Source of the DNA: an uncultured Microbacteriaceae bacterium
GTDB taxonomy: Bacteria > Actinomycetota > Actinomycetes > Actinomycetales > Microbacteriaceae
DNA length: 64,000 nucleotides
Assembly (NCBI GenBank): GCA_937872445.1
Contig: CALMSL010000121.1
Span: forward strand, 1-64,000
Reading direction: 5' to 3'
This document shows positions 18,314 through 27,274 of this stretch, one piece after another (within the stretch, counting starts at the first letter, position 1; every line of letters begins with the position of its first letter). The translations under genes were made by a program, and so were the position numbers. The notes under the pieces were generated by a model that was given only the letters and a program-made list of their open reading frames with translations, did not search any database and had not been told where the DNA came from.

Positions 18314-19306
18314 GTGGATATCGACCTGGGCGAGCTGCGAAGAATGGAGCGCGAGCGCGAGATCCCGTTCGAGGAACTCGTCACGATCATCGAGCAGGCC
18401 ATCCTCACCGCGTACCTGAAGCACACCGGGATCGCGGAAGCCAAGGATGCCGCCCCCGCCGCGCGCGTGGAACTGGACCGCAAGTCGGGCCACGTCGCCA
18501 TTTACGTCCCCGAACTCAACGAGGACGGCGAGGTCATCGGCGAGGCAGAGGACAACCCGGGCGACTTCGGCCGGATCGGCGCGTTCGCCGCCAAACAGGT
18601 CATCAACCAGCGCCTCCGCGACATCGCTGACGACCACGTCCTCGGCGAATTCCGGGGACGCGAGGGCGACATTGTCGCCGGCGTGATCCAGCAGGGGCCG
18701 AACCCGCGGATGATCCACGTCGACCTGGGCACCGTCGAAGCGCTGCTGCCGCCAGAGGAGCAGGTGCCGGGCGAAGACTACGCGCACGGTTCGCGCATCC
18801 GCGTATATGTCACGAGCGTGAGCAAGGGCTTGAAAGGCCCTTCGATCATGGTGTCGCGCACGCACCCGTCGCTCGTGCGCAAGCTGTTCGCGCTCGAGGT
18901 GCCGGAGATTGCGAGCGGCGCCGTGGAAATCGTGTCGCTCGCCCGCGAGGCCGGGCACCGCACGAAGATCGCGGTGAAGGCCAACGAGCCGGGGATCAAC
19001 GCGAAAGGCTCCTGCATCGGCGAGATGGGCCAGCGCGTGCGGGCCGTCACGGCCGAGCTGAACAACGAGAAGATCGACATCGTCGACTACAGCCCCGACC
19101 TGCCCACGTTCGTCGCGAACGCCCTCTCGCCCGCGAAAGTGACGAGCGCTTTCGTGATCGACGAGTCGCTGAAGGCCGTGCGCGCGCTCGTTCCCGACTA
19201 CCAGCTGTCGCTCGCTATCGGCAAGGAGGGCCAGAACGCGAGGCTCGCCGCCAAACTCACCGGCGCGCGCATCGACATCCAACCGGACAGCATCCTCGAC
19301 GACTAG
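18314..19306 (+). CDS. Transcription termination/antitermination factor NusA
   Basis: RNA polymerase-associated elongation factor, about 330 aa, the short actinobacterial form without C-terminal acidic repeats. An N-terminal RNAP-binding domain (1-105) is followed by an S1 domain (around residues 110-185) and two KH domains. KH motifs are seen in GSCIGEMGQRVRAV and LAIGKEGQNARLAAKLTG. GTG 18314 has GGAGG 6 nt upstream. In most actinobacteria rimP directly precedes nusA; here it is absent. Confidence 0.95.
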   Translation: MDIDLGELRRMEREREIPFEELVTIIEQAILTAYLKHTGIAEAKDAAPAARVELDRKSGHVAIYVPELNEDGEVIGEAEDNPGDFGRIGAFAAKQVINQRLRDIADDHVLGEFRGREGDIVAGVIQQGPNPRMIHVDLGTVEALLPPEEQVPGEDYAHGSRIRVYVTSVSKGLKGPSIMVSRTHPSLVRKLFALEVPEIASGAVEIVSLAREAGHRTKIAVKANEPGINAKGSCIGEMGQRVRAVTAELNNEKIDIVDYSPDLPTFVANALSPAKVTSAFVIDESLKAVRALVPDYQLSLAIGKEGQNARLAAKLTGARIDIQPDSILDD

Positions 19307-19314
19307 GAGCTACA

Positions 19315-19590
19315 CTGGAACCCGTTAGAACCTGCCTCGGCTGCCGGAAACGCGACGGTACCTCCACTTTGGTGAGGGTTATCGCCCGTGACGGCGAGGT
19401 GGTGGCGGATCGCTCCGCTACCCTTCCCGGCCGTGGTGCGTGGGTGCACTCCACCCGCACCTGCATTGAGTCCGCCATCCAGCGCAAGGCCTTCGGCCGG
19501 GCGCTGAAAGCGGGAACGGTGTTGGGCACCGGGCACGTTCTCGAACTCATCGAGGCCGCAACCGCGGTCACTGAAGAACAGGCTGATTGA
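19315..19590 (+). CDS. YlxR (DUF448) family protein with CTG start
   Basis: Small RNA-binding protein of about 91 aa, normally encoded between nusA and infB. The family signature VRTCLGCRKRDG lies right at the N-terminus, followed by LVRVIARDG and GRGAWVHSTRTCIESAIQRKAFGRAL. No ATG, GTG or TTG exists in frame between the nusA C-terminus and the signature. The only plausible initiator is CTG 19315, preceded by AGGAG at 19305-19309 with a 5-nt spacer. The first conventional start, TTG 19369, would delete the CxGC motif. The gene follows the nusA stop by 8 bp. Confidence 0.8.
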   Translation: MEPVRTCLGCRKRDGTSTLVRVIARDGEVVADRSATLPGRGAWVHSTRTCIESAIQRKAFGRALKAGTVLGTGHVLELIEAATAVTEEQAD

Positions 19591-19638
19591 CCTATGGACA
19601 ACTAATGAGCGGCTCGAAATGAGACCCGTCAGCAACTA

Positions 19639-19663
19639 GGTCTGCTCCCGTTTGGGGCGGACC
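19639..19663 (+). promoter_or_regulatory. Stem-loop in infB leader
   Basis: GGTCTGC-T-CCC-GTTT-GGG-GCGGACC can form a 10-bp stem (one bulged T, one G-T pair) ending 7 nt before the infB Shine-Dalgarno AGGAG. It may modulate infB translation or mark a processing site; no T-run follows. Confidence 0.4.
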
Positions 19664-19678
19664 CCAGACAGGAGAATT

Positions 19679-22402
19679 GTGGCGAAACCACGCGTGCACG
19701 AGATCGCATCCGAACTCGGCATTGATACGAAACAGGCGCTTGCCAAGCTCAAGGAGATGGGCGAGTTCGTCAAAGGACCGTCCTCCAGCATCGAACCCCC
19801 CGTCGCGCGCAAGCTGAAGGCTGCGCTCGAAGCGGATGGGGTCACGGCACCCAAGGCGCCGGCGGAGAAGCCTGCGGCGGCCAAGGCCCCCGCAGCGAAA
19901 ACGCCGGCCGCGAAGGCTCCGGCGACCCCTGCGGCTCCCGCTGCGAAGGAAGCCGCAGCTCAGGCGGAGGCGGCGACCGAGACAGCAGCGAGCGACGCTC
20001 AGACGAAGCCCGGCGCGCCGCAGAGCGAAGCGCCCTCGTCCGCTGAAGCTGCAGCTCCCGCCGACGGCGACGCCGCCGCACCCTCCGGCGGAGACATCCC
20101 GCGGCCGGGAACGCCGCGCCCGGGAAACAACCCGTTCGCCTCTGCGCAGGGCATGCAGCGCCCCGGAGCACCGCGTCCGGGCAACAACCCCTACGCGAGC
20201 AGCCAGGGCATGCAGACCCGACCGCCGTCCCCGAGTGGAATTCCCCGTCCGTCTGCTCCCCGCCCCGGCGCGCCGCGCCCGGGTGTCGGCGCAGGCCAGC
20301 GCGCGGGAGCCCCGGGTGGGCGTCCTGGCGCTCCGGGCGGTGCCCGAACGGGTGCCGGCGGACGGCCGGGCGGCGGTTTCCGCCCGGGTGGAGCTCCCGG
20401 AGGTGCACCGGGAACAGGATTCGGGCCGAACCGGCCCGCAGGCGGCGGTCGCGGGCGCGGCCCCGGTGGCGGCACCGCCGGTGCATTCGGCCGTGGCGGT
20501 GGTCGCGCGAAGTCCCGCAAGTCCAAGCGGACGAAGCGCGCAGAGTTCGAACTGCGGGAAGCCCCGTCGCTGGGCGGCGTGAGCGTTCCCCGCGGCGACG
20601 GCAACACGGTCATCCGGATGCGCCGCGGCGCCTCCATCACGGACTTCGCCGACAAGATCGACGCGAGCCCCGGAAACCTCGTCACCGTGCTGTTCCACCT
20701 CGGCGAGATGGCCACCGCGACGGAGTCGCTGGACGAGGCCACGTTCGAGGTGCTCGGCGAAGAACTGGGCTACAAGATCCAGATCGTGTCCCCCGAGGAT
20801 GAAGACAAGGAACTTCTCGAAGGTTTCGATATCGATATCGACCAGGAGCTCGAGGACGAAGACGACGAAGAGCTGGAGGCCCGGCCCCCGGTGGTCACCG
20901 TCATGGGCCACGTCGACCACGGTAAAACCAGACTGCTTGACGCGATCCGCAAGGCGAAGGTCCACGAGGGCGAGGCTGGCGGGATCACGCAGCACATCGG
21001 CGCCTACCAGGTGATCGAGGAGCACGACGGCGTGGATCGCGCCATCACGTTCATCGACACCCCCGGTCACGAAGCATTCACCGCCATGCGTGCCCGTGGC
21101 GCGCAGGTCACCGACATCGCCATCCTGGTCGTGGCCGCCGACGACGGCATCATGCCGCAGACGGTGGAGGCGCTCAACCACGCCCAGGCGGCGAACGTGC
21201 CGATCGTGGTGGCGGTGAACAAGATCGACAAGCCGGATGCGAACCCGGCGAAGGTGCGCCAGCAGCTCACCGAGTTCGGCCTCGTCGCCGAAGAGTACGG
21301 CGGAGACACGATGTTCGTGGACGTTTCGGCGCTCAACAACGTCGGAATCAACGAGCTTCTCGACGCGGTGCTTCTCACCGCGGATGCCGGACTGGACCTG
21401 CGCGCGAACCCGAACAAGGATGCGCGCGGCGTGGCCATCGAGGCGAAGCTCGACAAGGGCCGCGGTGCCGTTGCGACGGTGCTCATCCAGTCGGGGACCC
21501 TCGAGGTTGGCGACCCGATCGTCGCGGGCACGGCGTACGGCCGCGTTCGTGCGATGTTCGACGAGAACGGCGACGCCGTGGAGTTCGCGACGCCGGCGAG
21601 GCCCGTCGCCGTGCTCGGCCTCACCTCCGTCCCGCGCGCCGGCGACGTGTTCCTGGTCACCGACGACGACCGCACCGCCCGGCAGATCGCGGAGAAGCGC
21701 GAAGCCGTCGAGCGCAATGCCCTGCTGGCCCGCAGCCGCAAGCGCATCAGCCTCGAGGACTTCACGAAGGCCATCGAGGACGGCAAGGTCGACTCGCTCA
21801 ACCTCATCCTCAAGGGCGACGTGTCGGGTGCCGTCGAAGCGCTCGAAGAGTCGCTGCTCAAGATCGAGGTAGACGATTCGGTGCAGTTGCGCATCATCCA
21901 CCGCGGCGTCGGCGGCGTCACGGAGAGCGACGTCAACCTCGCGACCGTCGACAATGCGATCATCATCGGGTTCAACGTGCGCCCCGACCCGAAGGCCCGC
22001 GAACGCGCGGCGCGCGAGGGTGTGGATGTGCGGTTCTACTCGGTGATTTACACCGCGCTCGAGGATGTGGAGAACGCCCTTAAGGGCATGCTCAAGCCCG
22101 AGTTCGAAGAGATCCAGTCCGGAGTTGCTGAAATTCGCGAGGTGTTCAGCTCCTCGAAGTTCGGCAACGTCGCTGGTGTCATCGTGCGTTCCGGCACGAT
22201 CACGCGCAATGCGAAGGCCCGGGTTATTCGGGATGGTGTTGTCGTGGGCGACGGGCTCGCAATCGAATCGCTGCGTCGGTTCAAGGATGACGTCACCGAG
22301 GTCAAGACGGACTTCGAGGCCGGTATCGGCCTCGGCAAGTTCAACGACATCCGGATCGGCGACGAGATCGAGACGATCGAACTGAAGGAAAAGGTCCGCT
22401 GA
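19679..22402 (+). CDS. Translation initiation factor IF-2
   Basis: GTPase that places initiator tRNA on the ribosome, about 907 aa. An N-terminal IF2_N helix ([23 protein letters not shown]) precedes a long Ala/Pro/Gly/Arg-rich disordered region (about residues 55-295), ending in a [10 protein letters not shown] basic patch. The G domain starts at [13 protein letters not shown] (G1), with DTPGHEAF (G3) and NKIDKP (G4). Domains II-IV follow to the C-terminus. GTG 19679 has CAGGAG upstream. It is translationally coupled to rbfA. Confidence 0.96.
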   Translation: MAKPRVHEIASELGIDTKQALAKLKEMGEFVKGPSSSIEPPVARKLKAALEADGVTAPKAPAEKPAAAKAPAAKTPAAKAPATPAAPAAKEAAAQAEAATETAASDAQTKPGAPQSEAPSSAEAAAPADGDAAAPSGGDIPRPGTPRPGNNPFASAQGMQRPGAPRPGNNPYASSQGMQTRPPSPSGIPRPSAPRPGAPRPGVGAGQRAGAPGGRPGAPGGARTGAGGRPGGGFRPGGAPGGAPGTGFGPNRPAGGGRGRGPGGGTAGAFGRGGGRAKSRKSKRTKRAEFELREAPSLGGVSVPRGDGNTVIRMRRGASITDFADKIDASPGNLVTVLFHLGEMATATESLDEATFEVLGEELGYKIQIVSPEDEDKELLEGFDIDIDQELEDEDDEELEARPPVVTVMGHVDHGKTRLLDAIRKAKVHEGEAGGITQHIGAYQVIEEHDGVDRAITFIDTPGHEAFTAMRARGAQVTDIAILVVAADDGIMPQTVEALNHAQAANVPIVVAVNKIDKPDANPAKVRQQLTEFGLVAEEYGGDTMFVDVSALNNVGINELLDAVLLTADAGLDLRANPNKDARGVAIEAKLDKGRGAVATVLIQSGTLEVGDPIVAGTAYGRVRAMFDENGDAVEFATPARPVAVLGLTSVPRAGDVFLVTDDDRTARQIAEKREAVERNALLARSRKRISLEDFTKAIEDGKVDSLNLILKGDVSGAVEALEESLLKIEVDDSVQLRIIHRGVGGVTESDVNLATVDNAIIIGFNVRPDPKARERAAREGVDVRFYSVIYTALEDVENALKGMLKPEFEEIQSGVAEIREVFSSSKFGNVAGVIVRSGTITRNAKARVIRDGVVVGDGLAIESLRRFKDDVTEVKTDFEAGIGLGKFNDIRIGDEIETIELKEKVR

Positions 22403-22899
22403 TGGCAGATCCGGCGAGGGCGCGAAAGCTCGCCGATCGCATCAAGGTGATCGTGGCGAAGCGGCTCGAGAAGGGGATCAGGGATCCCCGGCTCGGCTTC
22501 GTCACGATCACCGATGTGCAGGTCACGGGCGACCTCCAGCACGCCAGCATCTTCTATACCGTGTACGGCACGGACGAGGAGCGCGTGAACTCCGCCGCGG
22601 CGCTCAAGTCGGCGACCGGGATGCTGCGCTCCGAGGTGGGCAGGAACATCACCGCGCGCCTCACGCCGAGCCTGGAGTTCATCGCGGACGCGATTCCGGA
22701 GAACGCGAAACTCATCGAAGACCTGCTCGCGACCGCACGCAGCCGCGACACCGAGGTGTCGTCGCTTGCCTCCACAGCGCAGTACGCGGGCGATGCCGAC
22801 CCGTACGTCAAACCCCGCGAAGTCGTCGAGGACGAACTGGACGCTGCGGATGCGGATGACGAGGGTGACGACGACGAGGACTATTCGGGCAACCGATAG
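22402..22899 (+). CDS. Ribosome-binding factor A
   Basis: 30S maturation factor, about 165 aa, with a type II KH fold. ARKLADRIKVIVAKRLEKGIRDPRLGFVTITDVQVTGDLQHA is typical at the N-terminus. The C-terminal 35 residues are strongly acidic (DEGDDDEDY), a common actinobacterial tail. The start overlaps the infB stop (TGATG). The last 19 bp overlap the convergent mutY gene. Confidence 0.93.
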   Translation: MADPARARKLADRIKVIVAKRLEKGIRDPRLGFVTITDVQVTGDLQHASIFYTVYGTDEERVNSAAALKSATGMLRSEVGRNITARLTPSLEFIADAIPENAKLIEDLLATARSRDTEVSSLASTAQYAGDADPYVKPREVVEDELDAADADDEGDDDEDYSGNR

Positions 22900-23804
22900 G
22901 TGCCGTCGCCGTCCGCTTCGACGAGCCCGTCGCGAAGGAGGCTCGCCAGCGCACGTTCCAGCTGGGCAGCGTCCGGCCAGAGGGCGCTTACGGTTTCCGC
23001 GTCGACGGGCACGTCGTTCGCGCGCAATTCGGCCAGGATCTTCCCGCGAGCCTGCCGATCCGAGCCCTCATATCTGGCCTGTGCCGCGCGGGTCGACCCC
23101 GAATTCTCGGGGTACCCGGCCGCGCGCCAGGCGCAGTGCTCGGCAACCGGGCACTCGCCGCAGCGGGGAGCGCGGGAGGTGCACACGATCGCCCCCAACT
23201 CCATGACGGCGGCGCTGACGACAGCGGCATCGCGCCGGTCGTCGGGAAGTCGCGTCTCCATGGCGGCGAGGTCACGCCGGGTCGAGGCCGGCGCGGGTTG
23301 CGCATTGCCGCCGATCGCCCTCGCCAGCACCCGGCGGACGTTCGTGTCGACCACCGGATGGCGGTGCCCGTACGCGAACACCGCGACCGCTCTGGCCGTG
23401 TATTCGCCGACGCCCGGCAGCGCGAGAAGCTCATCCACGTCGGAAGGGACCGAGCCTCCATGGCGCTCGACGATCGCGGTCGCGCAGGTGTGCAGCCGGA
23501 GCGCCCTGCGCGGATAGCCGAGCCTGCCCCAGGCGCGCACGGCGTCGCCCGCGGGCACGGAGGCCAGATCCGCTGGGGAGGGCCACCGCTCAAGCCAGGC
23601 CCGAAGCGGTTCGATCACCCTTGCCACCGGTGTTTGCTGAAGCATGAACTCGCTCACGAGGATGCCCCAGGCGCCGAATCCGTCGGCACGCCACGGCAGT
23701 GCGCGCGCGTTGAGCAGGTACCAGCGCGATACCGCTTCGGCGAGCCAGGGGTCCGCGGGGCCGCCCGTCGGTGGAGTGGCCCCCTCGGGCGCTGCGGTGC
23801 TCAC
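22881..23804 (-). CDS. A/G-specific adenine glycosylase MutY
   Basis: Base-excision-repair glycosylase removing adenine opposite 8-oxoguanine, about 307 aa. Helix-hairpin-helix LLALPGVGEYTARAV is followed by the catalytic aspartate in PVVDTNVRRV. The glutamate lies in SEFMLQQTPV. The iron-sulfur cluster cysteines have the C-x6-C-x2-C-x5-C spacing (CTSRAPRCGECPVAEHC). The C-terminal Nudix-like 8-oxoG domain is missing, as in other actinobacterial MutY proteins. GTG 23804 is the start, with a leaderless -10. The promoter overlaps that of the divergent kinase gene. Confidence 0.93.
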   Translation of the reverse strand: MSTAAPEGATPPTGGPADPWLAEAVSRWYLLNARALPWRADGFGAWGILVSEFMLQQTPVARVIEPLRAWLERWPSPADLASVPAGDAVRAWGRLGYPRRALRLHTCATAIVERHGGSVPSDVDELLALPGVGEYTARAVAVFAYGHRHPVVDTNVRRVLARAIGGNAQPAPASTRRDLAAMETRLPDDRRDAAVVSAAVMELGAIVCTSRAPRCGECPVAEHCAWRAAGYPENSGSTRAAQARYEGSDRQARGKILAELRANDVPVDAETVSALWPDAAQLERALASLLRDGLVEADGDGTYRLPE

Positions 23805-23809
23805 CGGAC

Positions 23810-23815
23810 TACTCT
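23810..23815 (+). promoter_or_regulatory. -10 of leaderless kinase gene
   Basis: TACTCT lies 6 nt before ATG 23822. It shares five bases with the opposite-strand mutY -10 within the palindrome ACTCTAGAGT (23811-23820). Confidence 0.6.
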
Positions 23816-23816
23816 A
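23811..23816 (-). promoter_or_regulatory. -10 of leaderless mutY
   Basis: Reading the minus strand, TAGAGT lies 6 nt before the mutY GTG (23804). The distance between the two divergent start codons is only 17 bp. Confidence 0.6.
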
Positions 23817-23821
23817 GAGTT

Positions 23822-24457
23822 ATGGCTCGCTGGGCACCGGAGAAGAAGGACACGCTCGGGTCCATCGCGGAGGAAATCCTGCACAACTACGGGCACGGCC
23901 GAACCATGGTCGCGGTCGATGGCCGTCACGGGGCTGGCCAGTCGGAGTTCGCCGACGGTCTGGCCGAGATCCTCCAGGCCACGGGGGCGAAGGTTTTTCG
24001 GGCGCACATCGACGATTTCTTCCGGCCGAGGGCGGATCGCGAGCGTGCGGGCTGGCTTGACGGGAAAGCGCACTATCGCGGCGCCTACGACTACTCTCTG
24101 CTGAGGCGGGTGCTCATCGACCCGTTCCACACCGCGGGAAGCACGGGGTTCGTCCTCACCGGGTTCGATGAGGTGCGGGATCAGCCGGTGTTCCAGCCGA
24201 AGTGGATGTCCGCCGGCTTTGACGCCATCCTCATCGTGGACGGCGTGTTCCTGCACCGCCCGGATCTGGCCGGCACCTGGAACTACTCGATCTGGCTGAC
24301 CACCCCGCTTCTCGAATCCGAGGACAAAGAGGTCATGCGCAACTCCGCCGCCGACGAGGCGTACCTCGCCGAAGCGAACCCGAGCGAGAAAGCCACGACC
24401 CTCATTGATAACCAGGACCCGGAACACCCTCGGCGCGTGTTCGCGGATTCCTGCTAG
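23822..24457 (+). CDS. P-loop nucleoside/uridine kinase-like protein (altered Walker A)
   Basis: About 211 aa, uridine-kinase-like. A Walker A-like loop DGRHGAGQSEFA lies near residues 33-44. The following ATGAKVFRAHIDDFFRPR (uridine kinase aspartate region), AYDYSLLRRVLIDPF and ILIVDGVFLHRPDL match bacterial uridine-kinase-like proteins. The invariant lysine of GxxGxGK[ST] is replaced by glutamine (codon CAG), which should weaken or abolish phosphate binding. ATG 23822 is leaderless. Its last 4 bp overlap the convergent reductase gene. It may be a pseudoenzyme or have an altered mechanism. Confidence 0.7.
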   Translation: MARWAPEKKDTLGSIAEEILHNYGHGRTMVAVDGRHGAGQSEFADGLAEILQATGAKVFRAHIDDFFRPRADRERAGWLDGKAHYRGAYDYSLLRRVLIDPFHTAGSTGFVLTGFDEVRDQPVFQPKWMSAGFDAILIVDGVFLHRPDLAGTWNYSIWLTTPLLESEDKEVMRNSAADEAYLAEANPSEKATTLIDNQDPEHPRRVFADSC

Positions 24458-25446
24458 TTCGGACTGGTCCGTGCAACGACCCCATCCGGGGTGAGGAATG
24501 CGCCGGCCGATTCGACCTCGTGCACGAGCTCGACGAGCCGGGCGTTGATGGGCGCGACTGTGCCCGAGGTTGTCGCGGCATCCACGATGGCGCCGTTCAA
24601 ATAGTCGATTTCGGTCAGTTGCCCCCGCCTTATGCTCTGCAGCGTGGAACCGGGATTCGGGATCTTTCCCATCCGCCATTTCATGATGAGCGGCAGGAGT
24701 TGCCCGATCGACGGCGGCAGGCGGCTGAACAGCCGGAGAGCTCCGTGGGAGAGGCCCTGAAGCTTCTCGAATCTCACCCCCGCGGCGAGTCCCACCGTGA
24801 CCGCCTCACGCATGCTCAGAGTGAGCACGCGACGGAGGCGGCGGTGGGCGATGGTGTCCTGGGCGCTCAGGTTCGTGATCGCGGGAAGGGCGTTGATCTG
24901 ATTCACGATGAGTTTCGTCCACTGCGCCCCGACAAAGTTCCGGGTTGTGCGGATGGGCATCACGGGGTCGAGCACGCTCGCCACATACTCGACATCAAGG
25001 CCCCTGCCGCCGTTGCCCAGGTATGTGCTCCCCGTCGTCGTCACCGCCACCGTGCCCGGTGCGAGGTACGAGGCGGCGAACAGCGCGAGTCCGCCGATGA
25101 TGTCGGTGTGGGGCAGGAGTTCCCTGGCGGCCGAAATCCCCCGAATGCCGTTCTGGATGACGACGACCGGAACGCCGCGAAGGAAATCGGCGTTCTCCCG
25201 GATAGCGGCATCCGCGTCGAGCGTTTTCGTCGTGACGATTGCGAGTTCCGGCGCGCGGGTGAGGAGCTGATCCGCCGCCACGTGGGCCACATGGTCCCCC
25301 CACGCTCCGCTCAGGGTGATCCCGTTCGCCCGGATCGCTGCGAGGTTGGCGCCGCGAGCGGTGACCTCCACGTCGTGTCCGCCCCGGTCCAGGAGCGCGG
25401 CGATCACTCCGCCGACCGCCCCCGCGCCAATCAGACCGACTCTCAC
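24454..25446 (-). CDS. Ketopantoate reductase family protein
   Basis: NADPH-dependent oxidoreductase of the ApbA/PanE family, about 330 aa. It has an N-terminal Rossmann motif VGLIGAGAVGGVIAALL, and TKTLDADAAI and VVVIQNGIRG follow at the active-site region. A helical C-terminal domain contains KLIVNQINALPAITN with the conserved catalytic lysine. It may make pantoate for CoA or act on another 2-oxoacid; no other pan gene is near. The GTG start is leaderless (minus-strand TAGGCT 6 nt upstream). Confidence 0.83.
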   Translation of the reverse strand: MRVGLIGAGAVGGVIAALLDRGGHDVEVTARGANLAAIRANGITLSGAWGDHVAHVAADQLLTRAPELAIVTTKTLDADAAIRENADFLRGVPVVVIQNGIRGISAARELLPHTDIIGGLALFAASYLAPGTVAVTTTGSTYLGNGGRGLDVEYVASVLDPVMPIRTTRNFVGAQWTKLIVNQINALPAITNLSAQDTIAHRRLRRVLTLSMREAVTVGLAAGVRFEKLQGLSHGALRLFSRLPPSIGQLLPLIMKWRMGKIPNPGSTLQSIRRGQLTEIDYLNGAIVDAATTSGTVAPINARLVELVHEVESAGAFLTPDGVVARTSPN

Positions 25447-25452
25447 GATTCC

Positions 25453-25458
25453 AGCCTA
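25453..25458 (-). promoter_or_regulatory. -10 of leaderless reductase gene
   Basis: Minus-strand TAGGCT lies 6 nt before GTG 25446. Confidence 0.5.
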
Positions 25459-25478
25459 GGGGTCACGCCCAGGGTTGG

Positions 25479-25484
25479 TAGCCT
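25479..25484 (+). promoter_or_regulatory. -10 before truB
   Basis: TAGCCT lies 6 nt before GTG 25491. GGAGG occupies the gap, so leaderless or very short-leader initiation are both possible. Confidence 0.45.
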
Positions 25485-25490
25485 CGGAGG

Positions 25491-26408
25491 GTGATTCCCA
25501 CCTCGAGGCGCAGCGGAATTCTGCTCGTCGACAAAGCGGGGGGAATGACGAGTCACGATGTGGTGTCCCGCGTGCGTAAACTCGCCGGAACCCGCAAGGT
25601 CGGACACGCCGGCACCCTCGACCCGATGGCGACGGGCCTCCTCGTGGTCGGGCTGAATGGCGCGACCCGGCTCCTCACCTACCTTGTGGGACTCGACAAG
25701 GAGTACCTGGCGACCATCCGGCTCGGCGGGTCGACCCCGACGGATGATGCGGACAGCCAGGTGGATGTCGTCGCAGACCCGAAGCGGCTTGCCGAGGTGA
25801 CCGTCGACGCGGTGGAGGACGCCATCCGCGGGCTCACCGGCGAAATCAGCCAGGTTCCGTCGGCGGTGAGCGCCATCAAGGTGGACGGCCGACGCTCCTA
25901 CGAACGGGTGCGCGCCGGCGAAGAGGTGGAGCTCGCCGCACGGACCGTGACGATTTCCGCCTTCGATGTTCTCGCGGTGCACCGCGCGGAGTTCTTCGAT
26001 GTCGACGTGCGCATTTCCTGCTCGACGGGAACGTACGTCCGCGCGCTCGCGAGAGACCTCGGGAGCGGGCTCGGCGTCGGCGGCCATCTCGTCGCGCTTC
26101 GGAGAACCAGGGTCGGTCCGTTCGGTGTCGCCGACGCGAAGCCTCTGGAGGACATTTCGATCGAGCGCGACCTGGCGGCGCCGGCCGACATCGCCCGTGC
26201 GCTGTTTCCCGTGCTCGAGCTGACCGAACAGCAGTCCATCGATCTCGGCCACGGCAAGACGGTGACGGCCGGCGACCCGGGGCACCCGGCATCGACCGGG
26301 CCTATCGCGGCGATTGCGCCGGACGGCCGCCTCGTTGGCCTCGTCGCGATCTCCAACGGTACAGTTTCCCCGGTCATCAATTTTCCGCCGGATAGCGAGC
26401 AGCAATGA
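25491..26408 (+). CDS. tRNA pseudouridine-55 synthase TruB
   Basis: Forms pseudouridine 55 in the tRNA T-loop, about 305 aa. The catalytic aspartate lies in KVGHAGTLDPMATGLL. SGILLVDKAGGMTSHDVV and the YLATIRLG strand are typical, and the SCSTGTYVRALARDLG motif marks the second half. The C-terminal PUA-like actinobacterial domain ends near residue 290. GTG 25491 is used. The stop overlaps the start of the downstream membrane protein gene (ATGA). Confidence 0.95.
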   Translation: MIPTSRRSGILLVDKAGGMTSHDVVSRVRKLAGTRKVGHAGTLDPMATGLLVVGLNGATRLLTYLVGLDKEYLATIRLGGSTPTDDADSQVDVVADPKRLAEVTVDAVEDAIRGLTGEISQVPSAVSAIKVDGRRSYERVRAGEEVELAARTVTISAFDVLAVHRAEFFDVDVRISCSTGTYVRALARDLGSGLGVGGHLVALRRTRVGPFGVADAKPLEDISIERDLAAPADIARALFPVLELTEQQSIDLGHGKTVTAGDPGHPASTGPIAAIAPDGRLVGLVAISNGTVSPVINFPPDSEQQ

Positions 26409-26773
26409 TTGAGTGGTTTGCCTGGGTGCAGGTCATCGTCGCGGTCATCGCCGGGCTGCTGTGCCTCGCGCTCGGTGCGTCGGGGCACGAACCGGATGAC
26501 TTCAGCCTGGGGGCCGTGCTCCTGGTGGAAGTCCTTCTCCTCGCCCAACTGGTGGTGGCGCTGATTGCCCCCGCAGCGGGCAACACTCCCTCAGGCAACG
26601 TGCTGGAGTTCTACACCTACCTCATTTCGGCGATCATCCTGCTTCCGCTTGCCGGGTTTTGGGGCCTCGTCGAACGCACGAAGTGGAGCACGCTCATCCT
26701 CGGCGTTGCGGCCCTCGCCGTCGCCGTCATGGTCGTTCGGATGCTGCAAATCTGGACTGTTCAGTCGGCGTGA
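26405..26773 (+). CDS. Small membrane protein
   Basis: About 122 aa with four predicted transmembrane segments (roughly 7-24, 37-55, 68-86 and 97-115). It overlaps the truB stop in an ATGA and is therefore co-translated with it. Similar unnamed membrane proteins sit between truB and ribF in related actinobacteria. I recognise no functional motif. Confidence 0.75.
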   Translation: MIEWFAWVQVIVAVIAGLLCLALGASGHEPDDFSLGAVLLVEVLLLAQLVVALIAPAAGNTPSGNVLEFYTYLISAIILLPLAGFWGLVERTKWSTLILGVAALAVAVMVVRMLQIWTVQSA

Positions 26774-26804
26774 CCGAGTGCGAATCGTCGCGCGGCGGAT
26801 CGCC

Positions 26805-26810
26805 TAATCT
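26805..26810 (+). promoter_or_regulatory. -10 of leaderless membrane protein gene
   Basis: TAATCT lies 7 nt before ATG 26818. This could start a second transcript feeding ribF. Confidence 0.5.
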
Positions 26811-26817
26811 GGTAGCG

Positions 26818-27273
26818 ATGCGATCCTTCCCCGCGCCCACGCCGAGCCGACCCCGCAGCTCACGGGGGATCGGCGGCGTCCTCATCGCCGTGTACGGCAT
26901 TCTTGCGCTCGCCGCCACCGGTCGGTCCTTCGTTCAGATCGCGACCAACTTCACCCACGCGCCGGTAGCCTACCTGCTGTCCGCCCTGTCCGCCGTCGTG
27001 TACATCCTGGCCACCGTTGCGCTCCTGCAGCGGAGCACCGGGTGGTATCTCGTCGCGTGGGTCACGATCTCGTTCGAGTTTGCCGGAGTGCTCACGGTCG
27101 GCCTGCTCAGCATCTTCGACGGCCAGTTGTTTCCGAGCGACACCGTGTGGTCGATGTTTGGCCGCGGCTATCTTTTCGTTCCCCTCGTCCTCCCCGTGCT
27201 CGGCATGATCTGGCTCGCCACGCGCGGCGGCCCGGGGAGCGCCGCCGACGGCCCCACCGGTCCGGGGGAGTAA
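26818..27273 (+). CDS. Small four-helix membrane protein
   Basis: About 151 aa. A short basic, proline-rich N-terminus (PAPTPSRPRSSRG) precedes four hydrophobic segments. No catalytic motif is visible. ATG 26818 follows a leaderless -10. The gene ends one base before ribF, so it probably forms an operon with ribF and the MFS gene. Function unknown. Confidence 0.75.
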   Translation: MRSFPAPTPSRPRSSRGIGGVLIAVYGILALAATGRSFVQIATNFTHAPVAYLLSALSAVVYILATVALLQRSTGWYLVAWVTISFEFAGVLTVGLLSIFDGQLFPSDTVWSMFGRGYLFVPLVLPVLGMIWLATRGGPGSAADGPTGPGE

Positions 27274-27274
27274 C

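Noticed and set aside
19592..21901. 769-codon open frame on the minus strand
   Set aside because: Exact antisense of infB; its composition is the mirror of the GC-rich coding strand and no domain is recognisable.
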